Shown here piece by piece: positions 53,058 to 63,221 of a stretch of DNA of 64,000 nt. How positions within the stretch are numbered: the stretch's first letter is position 1; every line of letters begins with the position of its first letter. The DNA comes from JAVJRN01 sp040218415 (GTDB lineage Bacteria > Bacteroidota > Bacteroidia > Cytophagales > Cyclobacteriaceae). Below the pieces are notes generated by a model. That model saw only the letters and a list, made by a program, of their open reading frames with translations. It had not been told where the DNA came from and did not search any database. The position numbers and the translations under genes are program-made. The stretch lies in the NCBI GenBank assembly GCA_040218415.1, contig JAVJRN010000049.1, positions 1-64,000 of the forward strand, in the 5' to 3' direction.

Positions 53058-55347
53058 CGAATAAATTGATTATGTCTTTTTTCCTTTCAGTAGGGGAAAC
53101 GGATAAAATCGTAACTCGTCCATTCTCCAACTTAGCTTCAATCACTGTTGATTTGGGGGCAAATAATTTAAAGTGAACATCCCAGTCTTTTGGCCAGGCT
53201 GGGAATATCAGAATAGAATCTCCTGCCGTTTGTAAAAGCATTTCCTGAAGGCCGATTGCTCCGGAACCTCCCCAGTTGTGATCAGGAACCCAGTCAAATC
53301 CCGGCCCCCAAAAAGCCGGAAAGCGTCTGCCTGAGTCTTTGAGCTTCAAGGCGGTGTACTCGGCTGCCTCTTCGGTCAAGCCAAGCCTTGCAGCCCAAAT
53401 GTTATATTGTTTCCAACCTACATGTGACTTGAATTTCTGAACATCAGGGTCGAGCTTGTATGTATTGATTGCCACTTCTAAGTCTGGCTTACCAACTCCA
53501 TAAATTCCCCAAGGATAAACCGGATAAAGTTGCGGCGCTTCCGTATTGTTAATTCGCTCCCAGAGTAGGGCAGGAGCAATCGTCTTTTTTCCTTCTATTT
53601 CGCGAAAGCTTAATGCAGGGATGCGATCAAGCATACTTAAGTATTGCTCATTTTTGGCTCTATCCAAAAATGCGGATTTAAGCATTTTTTCCAATACTAC
53701 TTTAAGAGCAACCACAGTAGATGTAGCATTATAAGCCATCTTATAGGTCTCGCAGGATGAACCAGGATAAAGCACGAGATTCCCATCCGCGTTGAGCGCT
53801 TTTCGTCCTCTTTCTTTAGCTAAATATTGATAGTGCTCATCGAAAAAAGTAACAGAACTCTCGATTAACGGCATATATGCTGATATGTCCTTACCGGCAT
53901 AGCTTTCAGTTTCAAGAATCATAAGGCAAAACTCAAGCACCGTATCCCATTGGTACTCAAGCCAAGCATTGTACTGCATGCCAGGATCATAACCCTCTGG
54001 TCTTTTCGAACCATATTCGGCATAATTGGGTAATCCGAAATTTTCAAGTTGCTCGGTAAAGCAGGCTCCTTCATGATTCCAATAATATTGACTTCTAAGC
54101 TCCGCATTCTTAAGTGCATTCTTGTAAAACTCAAACTGAGGAATCATCATATCAAAATCACCAGATTTCAACATTGGAAAGTAAACCAATCTTTGATTTT
54201 GAGCAGTGTGTGTGCCGCCACCCCAATTGCGATGATCTGGGGTAAAAGCATACATGGAGTCTATTGAAGAAGGGTCGTAAGTAAATAGACCACCATTGAA
54301 TTTCGTTGGACTACTGCCATAAGCGTTGCAGCCAAGCATGTATCTGAAGAGCTGATAATTGCGACCTGTTTGCCAAACCGAATCTTTGTCAGCTCTTTCA
54401 ATCTTGATAAAACTTCTATTCCAATAGTCTTTCCACCATTTTCGAGTTATTTGCTTGGCTGACTTTAGATTCTTTACTGGAATGCTCAGTAAATCATTCT
54501 TCCACTCTTTCAATGATGGTGTTTGTTCTGTATGCAAGACAATTGCTAGATGATGATTTTTTGCTGGTGCTACACTTTTTAGGCGATAGCCCTTAAAGTC
54601 TGTATCCATGTACGTGTCTTGATAAGTGCCCGATTCTATCAAATTTTCCCCTTTGAGGTAGCCTCCGAAGGTGAGGTTTGCCAATGGATCAGTCAGTTGA
54701 TCTTTGACAGGTTCGAGCTGTTGCTGAGCTACCGTCCGATCAAAAATGGTTGGACCTTGATTTCTGTGAAAGAAGACGATTTTGTCATTATCAAAAGCAA
54801 TACTGTCTTTGGAGGTCACAACATTTTTCCCTGTCCATTTATAGGAGTTGGCGTTGTTTGCTCGTCCTTCTACTTTTCTGTCTCGATATCTCCAACTTTC
54901 ATAGCTGACTTCCACAGTCGATGATAGGCTGGAGGCAATCTCCACATGAATTACCGGCTTGAACACATCTACCCAAAGCTCTATTTCTGCACCATCGTCA
55001 GATTTGCCTGAAATCAGAATATTTCCATTTTCGAGATCAAGCTTTTGACGAAAATCGCCACTAGTGAATGGATTCGGACTGATAGCTAATCGAATACGTC
55101 CTAGTTTCATCAGCGTATTATTTTCATCGAATGTTCCACTTTTTGAAAAGTAAAAGAGCAATTCATCATTTTCTACCCAGACATTTGCTCCAATATCTCC
55201 ACCTCCCAATGGCATGGATTCAGATGAGTTGACACTCTGGCTATCCCAAACCACATCGTAAGACTCTGGTAGATTTTTTTGAGAATAAACCAGCGATGAA
55301 GTGAAGAGTAGAAGGGCAAAGCAAACCCACGTCTTGGATATTTTCAT
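53047..55347 (-). CDS. DUF5703-domain (alpha/alpha)6 glycosidase-like exported protein
   Basis: 766 residues from the ATG at 55347 (MKISKTWVCFALLL signal peptide); an ATG at 55374 overlapping the upstream stop would add nine residues. The N-terminal domain begins YDVVWDSQSVNSSESMPLGGGDIGANVWV and is the DUF5703 module; the C-terminal ~450 residues (RNYQLFRYMLGCNAYGSSPTKFNGGLF, PDHRNWGGGTHTAQNQRLVYFPM, YPGSSCETYKMAYNATS, DWVPDHNWGGSGAIGLQEMLLQT) resemble the helical barrel of GH95-type fucosidases/L-galactosidases. Exported and co-transcribed with an acetylesterase and a polygalacturonase. A glycosidase is likely but no activity is established that I know of. Confidence 0.75.
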   Translation of the reverse strand: MKISKTWVCFALLLFTSSLVYSQKNLPESYDVVWDSQSVNSSESMPLGGGDIGANVWVENDELLFYFSKSGTFDENNTLMKLGRIRLAISPNPFTSGDFRQKLDLENGNILISGKSDDGAEIELWVDVFKPVIHVEIASSLSSTVEVSYESWRYRDRKVEGRANNANSYKWTGKNVVTSKDSIAFDNDKIVFFHRNQGPTIFDRTVAQQQLEPVKDQLTDPLANLTFGGYLKGENLIESGTYQDTYMDTDFKGYRLKSVAPAKNHHLAIVLHTEQTPSLKEWKNDLLSIPVKNLKSAKQITRKWWKDYWNRSFIKIERADKDSVWQTGRNYQLFRYMLGCNAYGSSPTKFNGGLFTYDPSSIDSMYAFTPDHRNWGGGTHTAQNQRLVYFPMLKSGDFDMMIPQFEFYKNALKNAELRSQYYWNHEGACFTEQLENFGLPNYAEYGSKRPEGYDPGMQYNAWLEYQWDTVLEFCLMILETESYAGKDISAYMPLIESSVTFFDEHYQYLAKERGRKALNADGNLVLYPGSSCETYKMAYNATSTVVALKVVLEKMLKSAFLDRAKNEQYLSMLDRIPALSFREIEGKKTIAPALLWERINNTEAPQLYPVYPWGIYGVGKPDLEVAINTYKLDPDVQKFKSHVGWKQYNIWAARLGLTEEAAEYTALKLKDSGRRFPAFWGPGFDWVPDHNWGGSGAIGLQEMLLQTAGDSILIFPAWPKDWDVHFKLFAPKSTVIEAKLENGRVTILSVSPTERKKDIINLFDEK

Positions 55348-55370
55348 GACTGATTTAAATGACACCATTC

Positions 55371-56816
55371 TCATTTCTTAGTATTCACTGCCTCTGGATT
55401 CCAGTCATCTGTGCGGAACGAAGAAATAGGGATTCCTTCTGTGCTAAAAAGCTGAGCTGGCCCTTCATTGGTAAATGCATAACGAACTGCAACAGGCGCT
55501 TTGACTTTCGAAGACCAGATTTGCACCGTCTTTCGTCTGACATTACATTGGGCGGGGTAGAAAATCTTGTCAGCCCCAGCTATTTGAAATGCAGTAACTT
55601 CTTTACCTAAAGAGCTCAGTCCATTTGGCAGCTGCTTAAAAGTGACAGTGACTAAAGTGTCTTGAATGTTCAGCGCATCAAAGTCTGGTGTTTCAAACCC
55701 AAATCCTTCGTATCCATATGACTTATTCAGGGCAATCCATGCAAGCCGCTCTCCAGGGGTTTTCTTGTCCATGGGATGAATATTGAACATTTCACCAGCG
55801 TCTAAAAGGCTAATCATACCTGACTTTGGAATGGTGTACTGCGCCTTTCGCTGAGCGTCGCGTAAGTAAGCCGAGTTGGCAAACCATGGGTTGCTTTCAG
55901 GATAGAAGGAGTTATAATTGAACGGTGCTATTTGGGTGTAGTAAAAAGGGAATTCACCTTGTCCCCATTGATCTCTCCAAAGCTTGACCATGGCTGGAAA
56001 TAGCGTTTCGTATTCAATCGGTTTGCCAACATTGGATTCTCCTTGATACCAGATGGCACCTGCAACAGTGTAACCTATGACTGGATTTAGCATGCCATTA
56101 TAAAGAACAGTAGGCGTGCGATTCTTTTCGCCAATCGCTTCATCATTCAAGGGAACTTCAATACCAGCAAATGCTTCAAGTGATGCTTTGTTCATCCACG
56201 CCTCCGCATTCGAGCCTCCATAGGTCACATTAATTATACCTATTGGAAGTCCAGTAATTTCATGGATTTGTTTGGCGAAAAAGTAGGCTGTGGCACTAAA
56301 CTCTCCAGAAGTCGCAGGAGATGCTTCTTCCCATTTTGCTTCGAAAGTAGGATTCGGAATAGTTGTTGATTTTCGAGGTATATTGATGTGCCTAATCAGC
56401 GAATTAGTTGAGTTGATAATTTCCGAATTTGAACCTTTAACAGGTTGCCCCATGAATCCTCTCAATGGCATCTCCATATTTGACTGACCGGTACATAGCC
56501 AAACTTCGCCAAGCATTACATTTTCAATCGTCATTGTTTCCTTCGCTTGAATGGTAATGGTGTAAGGGCCACCGGCATCAGTTGTTGGAAGCCAAATCCT
56601 CCATTTACCCTGCTTATCAGGCTTAGACTCAATAGAGCTAGACAGCCAAGATGCTTCTAATTTTACTGACTTGTCAGATGTTCCCCAGATTTTCACTGTG
56701 TCGTTTCGTTGCAATACCATGTTGTCTGAAAACAGAGAAGACACAGATAATTGTCCTAAAACCATATTGTAAAAGCAAATGCTGAGGATAAGGATCGTTG
56801 CTCGTAAATACATCAT
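55371..56816 (-). CDS. Sialate O-acetylesterase-like SGNH carbohydrate esterase
   Basis: About 481 residues from the ATG at 56816; the longer frame to 56936 adds 40 non-signal-like residues, whereas MMYLRATILILSICFYN gives a proper signal peptide. SGNH blocks: CTGQSNMEMPL (nucleophile Ser), WYQGESNVG and DAGEMFNIHPMDKKTPGERLA (Asp/His). Such enzymes remove acetyl groups from sugars, including pectic side chains. First gene of the minus-strand exported-enzyme operon; it is 145 bp from the divergent GH2 gene. The next gene begins in an ATGA overlap or 27 bp later. Confidence 0.88.
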   Translation of the reverse strand: MMYLRATILILSICFYNMVLGQLSVSSLFSDNMVLQRNDTVKIWGTSDKSVKLEASWLSSSIESKPDKQGKWRIWLPTTDAGGPYTITIQAKETMTIENVMLGEVWLCTGQSNMEMPLRGFMGQPVKGSNSEIINSTNSLIRHINIPRKSTTIPNPTFEAKWEEASPATSGEFSATAYFFAKQIHEITGLPIGIINVTYGGSNAEAWMNKASLEAFAGIEVPLNDEAIGEKNRTPTVLYNGMLNPVIGYTVAGAIWYQGESNVGKPIEYETLFPAMVKLWRDQWGQGEFPFYYTQIAPFNYNSFYPESNPWFANSAYLRDAQRKAQYTIPKSGMISLLDAGEMFNIHPMDKKTPGERLAWIALNKSYGYEGFGFETPDFDALNIQDTLVTVTFKQLPNGLSSLGKEVTAFQIAGADKIFYPAQCNVRRKTVQIWSSKVKAPVAVRYAFTNEGPAQLFSTEGIPISSFRTDDWNPEAVNTKK

Positions 56817-56961
56817 TCTTAGTTTTAATCTATCAGGAGAAAATAAAATTACGGCTATTTCCAAAGATTGAAAGCAAGATATTACAGGATGCCAGTGCAT
56901 TTGGCTATTTGTAGTTTGGCACACCCATAACAACAAACAACTTTTTAAATGATGGCAAGCT

Positions 56962-59900
56962 ATGCATAAGTCAATCTTTGGGCTTTTGTTAATTCAGTTA
57001 GGAATACTGGCTTTTTCTGGAAATGAATCGGAAATTAGAAAATCCTTTTCACTCAATGATGGCTGGCAAACAATAGCTGGTGATAGTATAAATGATCACT
57101 ACGGTTTCGAGAGACAAAACTATGCCACGTTAAGCTGGACATCAGTCAACATACCGCACAATTGGGATAGATATGAAGGTTATCGAAGGCTCCAGCATGG
57201 CAACCGTCACGGATACGCTTGGTACCGCAAGAATTTTGAATTCGATAGGCTTTCTGCTCAAAAGAAGTATTTTATTGTTTTTGAAGGTGTTGGCTCCTAT
57301 GCGACTATCTTTCTAAACGGGCAATATGTCGGAGAGCATGCCGGAGGTCGTACCTCTTTTACACTTGACGTCACGGATTTTATCAATCTCAATGGAAAAA
57401 ACTTATTGGCAGTCAGAGTCGATCATCCGGCATTTATTGAAGATTTACCATGGGTCTGCGGAGGTTGTTCTAGCGAATATGGATTTTCGGAAGGCTCCCA
57501 ACCTATGGGTATTTTTAGACCTGTTCACTTAATTGAAACCAATCCTGTTAGGGTAGAACCATTTGGTATCCATGTTTGGAATGATACTACAGTGAATGAA
57601 ACCTCCGCATTTCTAAATATAAATACGGAATTAAAAAACTACTCCAAGGAGTTAAGCGAAGTTGAAGTTATTCACCAAGTGGTTGATGAAAACGGCAAGA
57701 TTAAAACGAGTGTGCCATCGGCATTTTCACTAAAACCCGGTGAGCTAAAAACGATGGAACTGAAAACTCCTGAGTTCAGCAACGTGGAACTATGGTCTCC
57801 AGAAAGTCCGTACCTCTACAGCATTGTCACTAGTATTTATCAAGAAGGCCTTTTGGTAGATAGAGTTGATACCCCTTATGGTATCCGATGGATCAAATGG
57901 GAATCTACGGATAGCGGAAACAAAAGACTATTGGTCAATGGCGATCCACTTTTCATTAATGGAACCTGTGAGTATGAGCACAACATGGGCAACAGTCATG
58001 CCTTCAGTGCGGAAATGGTAGAGGCAAGAGTATCGCAAATGCGTGCCTCTGGTTTCAACGCTTTCAGAGACGCGCATCAACCACATAATTTTAGCTATCA
58101 CCACGCTTGGGATTCTTTGGGGATGCTATGGTGGACTCAAATGGCAGCTCACATTTGGTATGATACTCCCGAGTTTCAGGAGAACTTCAAAACGCTAATG
58201 AGAGATTGGGTGAAAGAAAGAAGAAACAGTCCTTCGGTCATTCTTTGGGGGCTTGAAAATGAAAGCACTTTGCCAGAATGGTTTGCCAAGGAATGCACGG
58301 AAATTATTCGCGAAATGGATCCTACCTCACCGACGCAGCGCTTGGTCACTACCTGCAATGGTGGAACAGGGACTGACTGGAACGTCCCGCAAAACTGGAC
58401 GGGAACCTATGGAGGAGATCCAGATCTCTACCATGAGGATATCAAACGTCAGGAATTAATAGGAGAGTATGGCGCATGGCGAACGACTGACTTACATACA
58501 GAAGGGCCATTTGATCAGAATGGTACGTTGAGTGAAGACCGAATGACACTCTTGATGGAGAAAAAAATCCGACTGGCAGATTCTGTCAAAGATCAAGTCG
58601 GCGGGCACTTTCAATGGATTTTCACCTCTCATGAGAACCCGGGAAGAAACCAAAGTGGAGAAGGTCTTCGGGAGTTGGATCGTGTAGGGCCAGTGAATTA
58701 CAAAGGACTTTTGACCGCTTGGGGAGAACCTTTGGATGTTTATTACATGTATCGATCAAATTTCATTTCAGCCGAAGTAGACCCAATGGTGTACTTGGTT
58801 TCCCACACATGGCCGAATAGATGGGCACAACCGGGAGTGAAAGACAGTATCGCCGTTTACAGCAACTGTGAAGAAGTGGAATTATTTAATGGTGATAAAT
58901 CACTTGGACGTCAGCAAAATCCTGGGTTGGGACGACACTTCCAGTGGGATGGTGTGAAAATACAAACCAATATCTTGAGAGCTATTGGCTATGAAAATGG
59001 TGAAAGTGTAGCAGAAGATATGATTCTTTTGAATCATTTGCCCAAAAGTGATTTGCTCTCTGAACTAATCACCAATGAAGTGAACTTAGGCAATGACTCA
59101 GATAAGAATTATTTATATCGAGTAAACTGTGGAGGTTCGGATTATCGAGATTCGAATGGAAACCTCTGGATGGCTGATGTGAGTCGAAACTCCAATACCA
59201 CCTGGGGATCTACATCTTGGACGGCTAGCTTTCAGGATATGCCGCCTTTCTATGCCAGTCAGCGAAGGACATTCGACCCAATTTTGAATACTCCAGATGG
59301 AGCGCTATTTCAATCGTTCCGGTACGGAATGGATCAATTAAGCTTTGATTTTCCGGTTGAGCCAGGGACTTATGAAGTTGCGCTGCATTTCATAGAGCCA
59401 TGGTATGGTACTGGAGGCGCTATTGATTGTCGGAAATGGCGAATATTTGATGTTTCTATAAATGGAGAAACAGTCATTGATGATTTGGATCTTTGGCAAG
59501 AAGCAGGGCACGATCGTGCAGTAATTAAAACCGTAACAGTGGCAGTAGAGAATGCGGGTATGAAGATTTCCTTTCCGGAAGTGAAATCAGGGCAAGCAGT
59601 TATCTCTGCTATTTCCATTAGCACAGCCAATAAAAAACTAAAAGCTGCAGTACCCTCACCCAATGTGATCAAGCATGCAAAGACTCAGCGTTGGCTTGAT
59701 TGGGGGACTAAAGTTTTTGAAAACAACGAGACTCAAGTCCATGCTTTGACATCCGAATTATTTGGAGCAGAATGGATTCAATTAAACCAAAGCGATAAGG
59801 CTGTAGATTTCATGCTCACCAAAGAAGCGGATGTCTATGTTGGAGTACTTGATGGACAAAAGGTATCTAAATGGCTCGAAGCTTTTGATGATACTAAGTC

Positions 59901-60450
59901 CTCCATTTCTATAGTCGATAGTCAAACCCTTAAATATCGTATTTACAAAAAGCGATTTCCGGCCGGAAAGCATTTCAGGTGGAAAGAGACTGGTTTTGGG
60001 AAGAAATACTTGGTAATGGCTCAACCTGCAACAAAATTGGAACCACCATACGACTTGAAACCAAAAGTTCCTTATGATGAAGATGTCGCCATTCTCGAAA
60101 GTGATGGGTTGTTGATTGAGAAAAGATTCGGATTCGGTTGTGTTACTTTTTTAAGTCAAAGTGATCAAAAAGTATCTTGGCCCATCAAGACAGGGGTGGC
60201 TGACTACCACGCCATTCACTTCAAATATTCCAACGAAACAGGTCAGGATTTGAAAGCGACATTCAGCTTGATAGCTGTAGATGGCACAGTATTACAAAGC
60301 AGTCCATTCACATTCGTAGAATCACAAACTGGAAAGTACAGAGAGGAATCTATTTCCACTGAGTCGATGATCAACGCTGGTGATTATCGAATTCAAATCA
60401 AAGGAAGTGGACTTGAAGGCTTGAGCATTAGAGGAATTCGCGTGCAGTAG
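56962..60450 (+). CDS. GH2-family exo-glycosidase with malectin-like domain, exported
   Basis: 1162 residues. Signal peptide (about 1-19), GH2 sugar-binding domain (about 25-190, WTSVNIPHNWD), Ig-like domain, then the TIM barrel with acid/base Glu434 (GLENES) and nucleophile Glu502 (LIGEYGAW). About residues 715-890 are a malectin-like module (YRVNCGGSDYRDSNGNLWMAD, RTFDPILNTPDGALFQSFRYG), followed by a ~250-residue tail with a beta-sandwich. GH2 covers beta-galactosidase, glucuronidase and mannosidase; the substrate pocket cannot be read by eye. It diverges from the SGNH gene and is 43 bp upstream of the next lipoprotein gene. Confidence 0.88.
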   Translation: MHKSIFGLLLIQLGILAFSGNESEIRKSFSLNDGWQTIAGDSINDHYGFERQNYATLSWTSVNIPHNWDRYEGYRRLQHGNRHGYAWYRKNFEFDRLSAQKKYFIVFEGVGSYATIFLNGQYVGEHAGGRTSFTLDVTDFINLNGKNLLAVRVDHPAFIEDLPWVCGGCSSEYGFSEGSQPMGIFRPVHLIETNPVRVEPFGIHVWNDTTVNETSAFLNINTELKNYSKELSEVEVIHQVVDENGKIKTSVPSAFSLKPGELKTMELKTPEFSNVELWSPESPYLYSIVTSIYQEGLLVDRVDTPYGIRWIKWESTDSGNKRLLVNGDPLFINGTCEYEHNMGNSHAFSAEMVEARVSQMRASGFNAFRDAHQPHNFSYHHAWDSLGMLWWTQMAAHIWYDTPEFQENFKTLMRDWVKERRNSPSVILWGLENESTLPEWFAKECTEIIREMDPTSPTQRLVTTCNGGTGTDWNVPQNWTGTYGGDPDLYHEDIKRQELIGEYGAWRTTDLHTEGPFDQNGTLSEDRMTLLMEKKIRLADSVKDQVGGHFQWIFTSHENPGRNQSGEGLRELDRVGPVNYKGLLTAWGEPLDVYYMYRSNFISAEVDPMVYLVSHTWPNRWAQPGVKDSIAVYSNCEEVELFNGDKSLGRQQNPGLGRHFQWDGVKIQTNILRAIGYENGESVAEDMILLNHLPKSDLLSELITNEVNLGNDSDKNYLYRVNCGGSDYRDSNGNLWMADVSRNSNTTWGSTSWTASFQDMPPFYASQRRTFDPILNTPDGALFQSFRYGMDQLSFDFPVEPGTYEVALHFIEPWYGTGGAIDCRKWRIFDVSINGETVIDDLDLWQEAGHDRAVIKTVTVAVENAGMKISFPEVKSGQAVISAISISTANKKLKAAVPSPNVIKHAKTQRWLDWGTKVFENNETQVHALTSELFGAEWIQLNQSDKAVDFMLTKEADVYVGVLDGQKVSKWLEAFDDTKSSISIVDSQTLKYRIYKKRFPAGKHFRWKETGFGKKYLVMAQPATKLEPPYDLKPKVPYDEDVAILESDGLLIEKRFGFGCVTFLSQSDQKVSWPIKTGVADYHAIHFKYSNETGQDLKATFSLIAVDGTVLQSSPFTFVESQTGKYREESISTESMINAGDYRIQIKGSGLEGLSIRGIRVQ

Positions 60451-60493
60451 TTTTTGAAATGAATCAATTTTAAATAGTAAGAAGATTAGAAAT

Positions 60494-63148
60494 ATGAGAC
60501 AACTGCTAATACTCTTAATCGGCATAATGGGATTTGCTTGCACTAAACCTGAAGTGAGCATTCAGTTAAATGGGTTGTCAGACCCAAAAGTGGATTATGG
60601 AGTGGCGATGCTTACCAAAGCACTGGAGCAAAACGGAGTAATGGTAAGTGATGAGCCCGGCAATCAAGTGATCTCTCTGAACTTGGATAATTCATTCGCT
60701 AGCCAGGAAGCATATCAAATCAATCTGAATGAAAATACATCGAACCTCATAGGTGCAGATGCTTCGGGCCTACTTTATGCCTGTCTCGATTTGGCGAGAA
60801 AGGTGAATGAAGAGGGCAGTTTGCCTGAGAATTACCAAACGGAGCAAACACCGGATATGGTGCTTAGAGGCACTTGTATAGGGCTGCAGAAAACGACTTA
60901 CTTGCCTGGTAGAAGTGTTTACGAATATCCCTATACGCCTGAGACTTTTCCTTGGTTTTATGACAAGAACCTTTGGCTCCAATATTTAGATATGATGGCT
61001 ACTAATCGTTTTAATGCACTGTTTTTATGGAATGGTCACCCGTTTGCGTCCTTGGTGAAACTGGATGATTATCCATACGCTCTTGAGGTAGATGAGGCGA
61101 CTTTTCGGAAGAATGAGGAGATTTTTACTTTTCTCACTACTGAGGCAGAGAAGCGTGGTATTTGGGTGATCCAGATGTTTTACAATATCATTTTACCAAA
61201 ACCTCTAGCGGATAAACACGGCATTAAGACTCAAGACAGGAGCAGACCGATTTTGCCGATTGCAGAAGATTATAGTAGAAAGGCCATTGCCGCTTTCGTG
61301 GAGAAATACCCGAACGTTGGTTTACTAGTGGCTCTAGGAGAAGCCATGCAAGGAATAGAAAATGATGTGCGTTGGTTCACAGAAACGGTAATCCCTGGGG
61401 TGCAAGATGGACTGAAAGCCTTAGGAAAAAAAAATGAACCACCAATAGTTCTTCGTGGACATGATACAGATGCTGCTGTAGTTATGAAAAATGCTCTGCC
61501 ACTTTATCAAAATCTCTTTACCCTAAACAAATTCAACGGAGAGTCTTTGACTACTTATGAGCCCAAAGGCAAATGGGCAGAATACCACAAGAGCCTGAGC
61601 GAATTGGGTTCTACTCATATTGATAATGTCCACTTGCTTTCCAATCTTGAACCATTTAGGTATGGATCACCAGATTTTATTCAAAAGAGTGTAAAAGCCA
61701 TGAAATCAGCTCATGGAGCGAATGGTTTACATCTTTACCCACAAACTTCATATTGGGAATGGCCATATCCTCCCGATAAAACAGATCCTTTGCTATTGGA
61801 AATGGAGCGAGATTGGATTTGGTACGAGGCATGGGGACGTTATGCTTGGAATACGGATTTTGACCGAATTGATGAGATAACTTATTGGTCTAAGCAGTTC
61901 GAATCAAAGTATGGTTGTACTGATTGTGGAAAAGATATTTTGGAAGCCTACGAGCAGTCGGGAGAGGTCTCGCCAATGATACTCAGACGCTATGGCATCA
62001 CAGAAGGAAATAGGCAGACGATGACTTTGGGGATGTTTATGAGTCAGTTGGTGAGTCCTGAAAAATTTTCTTTAAACCTGATGCTCAAAGAATCTCATTC
62101 TCCTGAGGGAGAATTACTTTCTGAGTATGCTCGAAAAGAGTTTGATGGTGAAGCGCATCAAGGTGAAACACCACTTTGGGCAGCAGATCAAATGGTAGCG
62201 TATGCTAAAAAGGCTGTTGAGGCGATTGATAGAGTAGATGGCGTCACCACAGATCGAGAGGAGTTTTCGCGACTAAAGAATGATATGTATTGCTATGAGG
62301 CCATGGCCTTGTTCTATTCAGAAAAAGTAAAAGCGGCCATTAGCGTTTTAAAATATGGTTATACAAAAGAGATTGTTGATTTGGAAGTAGCCATTCCTTC
62401 GTTGGAGAAAAGTGTGGTTCATTTCCGTACGCTCACAGAATTAACTAAGGACAGTTATCGTTACGCGAACAGTATGCAGACCGCACAAAGACGTATTCCC
62501 ATGGGAGGCAATGAGGGTAAGAACAAAACATGGGAGGAGTTACTGCCTTTCTACGAAAACGAATTGACAAACTTTAAGAAAAATGTAGAGCTTCTTAAAT
62601 CAATGGGAGGAGTGCAGCCTTTGAGTAATGTGAATGTATTAGATCCAGTGGAAGTAGATATGGGTGGAAAATACCACGGAAAATATGAGCTAAAGGCAGG
62701 TCAGAGACCATTTGTGGAAAGCGAGTACGTGATCGAAGGTGTAGCGCCAGAATTAAGTCAACTATTGGGTGTTAAGTACTCTTTTGAGGAATTGGATGAC
62801 AATGATACGGAAGTGATTTTCACCAACAAAAAGCCAGTAAAGATGGTAATCGGATTTTTCCAGTCTGATAAGACCGAGTTTTTGTCGCCACCTACCTTGG
62901 AGTTTGACGCTTCAGCCAACTTCTACGGGCAAGCTGATATCAAAATCCTGAATGCGCTGAGGATTTCTGGATTGCCTCCTTTAAACGTTCATACCTACAC
63001 TTTTGAGCCAGGGAGTCACTCATTATTATTTGATAATGACGTGTTTTTAGTGCTCGGGTTTATAAGTGCTGACGATACCATCCAACCTAGAGATGCAGGA
63101 TTTACGGTTTCGGGCAAAGCCACAGGCTTAGATTGGCTATTCCATTGA
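60494..63148 (+). CDS. Unassigned large glycosidase-like lipoprotein
   Basis: 884 residues. Lipoprotein signal (IMGFACTK, Cys17). Residues about 20-100 look like the small alpha/beta N-terminal domain seen before GH20/GH67/GH115-like catalytic barrels (LIGADASGLLYACLDLARKV). Then a barrel-like region with VLRGTCIGLQK, MMATNRFNALFLWNGHPF, YPNVGLLVALGEAMQG, VLRGHDTD and LHLYPQTSYWEWPYPPDKTDP, where GLLVALGEA and the Asp-rich RGHDTD are plausible acid residues. A helical region (about 530-720) and a beta-rich C-terminus follow. It is in an operon with GH2 and probably removes an exotic or acidic sugar; I cannot place it in a named family. Confidence 0.7.
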   Translation: MRQLLILLIGIMGFACTKPEVSIQLNGLSDPKVDYGVAMLTKALEQNGVMVSDEPGNQVISLNLDNSFASQEAYQINLNENTSNLIGADASGLLYACLDLARKVNEEGSLPENYQTEQTPDMVLRGTCIGLQKTTYLPGRSVYEYPYTPETFPWFYDKNLWLQYLDMMATNRFNALFLWNGHPFASLVKLDDYPYALEVDEATFRKNEEIFTFLTTEAEKRGIWVIQMFYNIILPKPLADKHGIKTQDRSRPILPIAEDYSRKAIAAFVEKYPNVGLLVALGEAMQGIENDVRWFTETVIPGVQDGLKALGKKNEPPIVLRGHDTDAAVVMKNALPLYQNLFTLNKFNGESLTTYEPKGKWAEYHKSLSELGSTHIDNVHLLSNLEPFRYGSPDFIQKSVKAMKSAHGANGLHLYPQTSYWEWPYPPDKTDPLLLEMERDWIWYEAWGRYAWNTDFDRIDEITYWSKQFESKYGCTDCGKDILEAYEQSGEVSPMILRRYGITEGNRQTMTLGMFMSQLVSPEKFSLNLMLKESHSPEGELLSEYARKEFDGEAHQGETPLWAADQMVAYAKKAVEAIDRVDGVTTDREEFSRLKNDMYCYEAMALFYSEKVKAAISVLKYGYTKEIVDLEVAIPSLEKSVVHFRTLTELTKDSYRYANSMQTAQRRIPMGGNEGKNKTWEELLPFYENELTNFKKNVELLKSMGGVQPLSNVNVLDPVEVDMGGKYHGKYELKAGQRPFVESEYVIEGVAPELSQLLGVKYSFEELDDNDTEVIFTNKKPVKMVIGFFQSDKTEFLSPPTLEFDASANFYGQADIKILNALRISGLPPLNVHTYTFEPGSHSLLFDNDVFLVLGFISADDTIQPRDAGFTVSGKATGLDWLFH

Positions 63149-63221
63149 AAGGACACTACAGGGAAGTTCTTGGTAAATCTTAAGATATACTTGAAGAATA
63201 AAGATTTAATAAACAAGCTCA

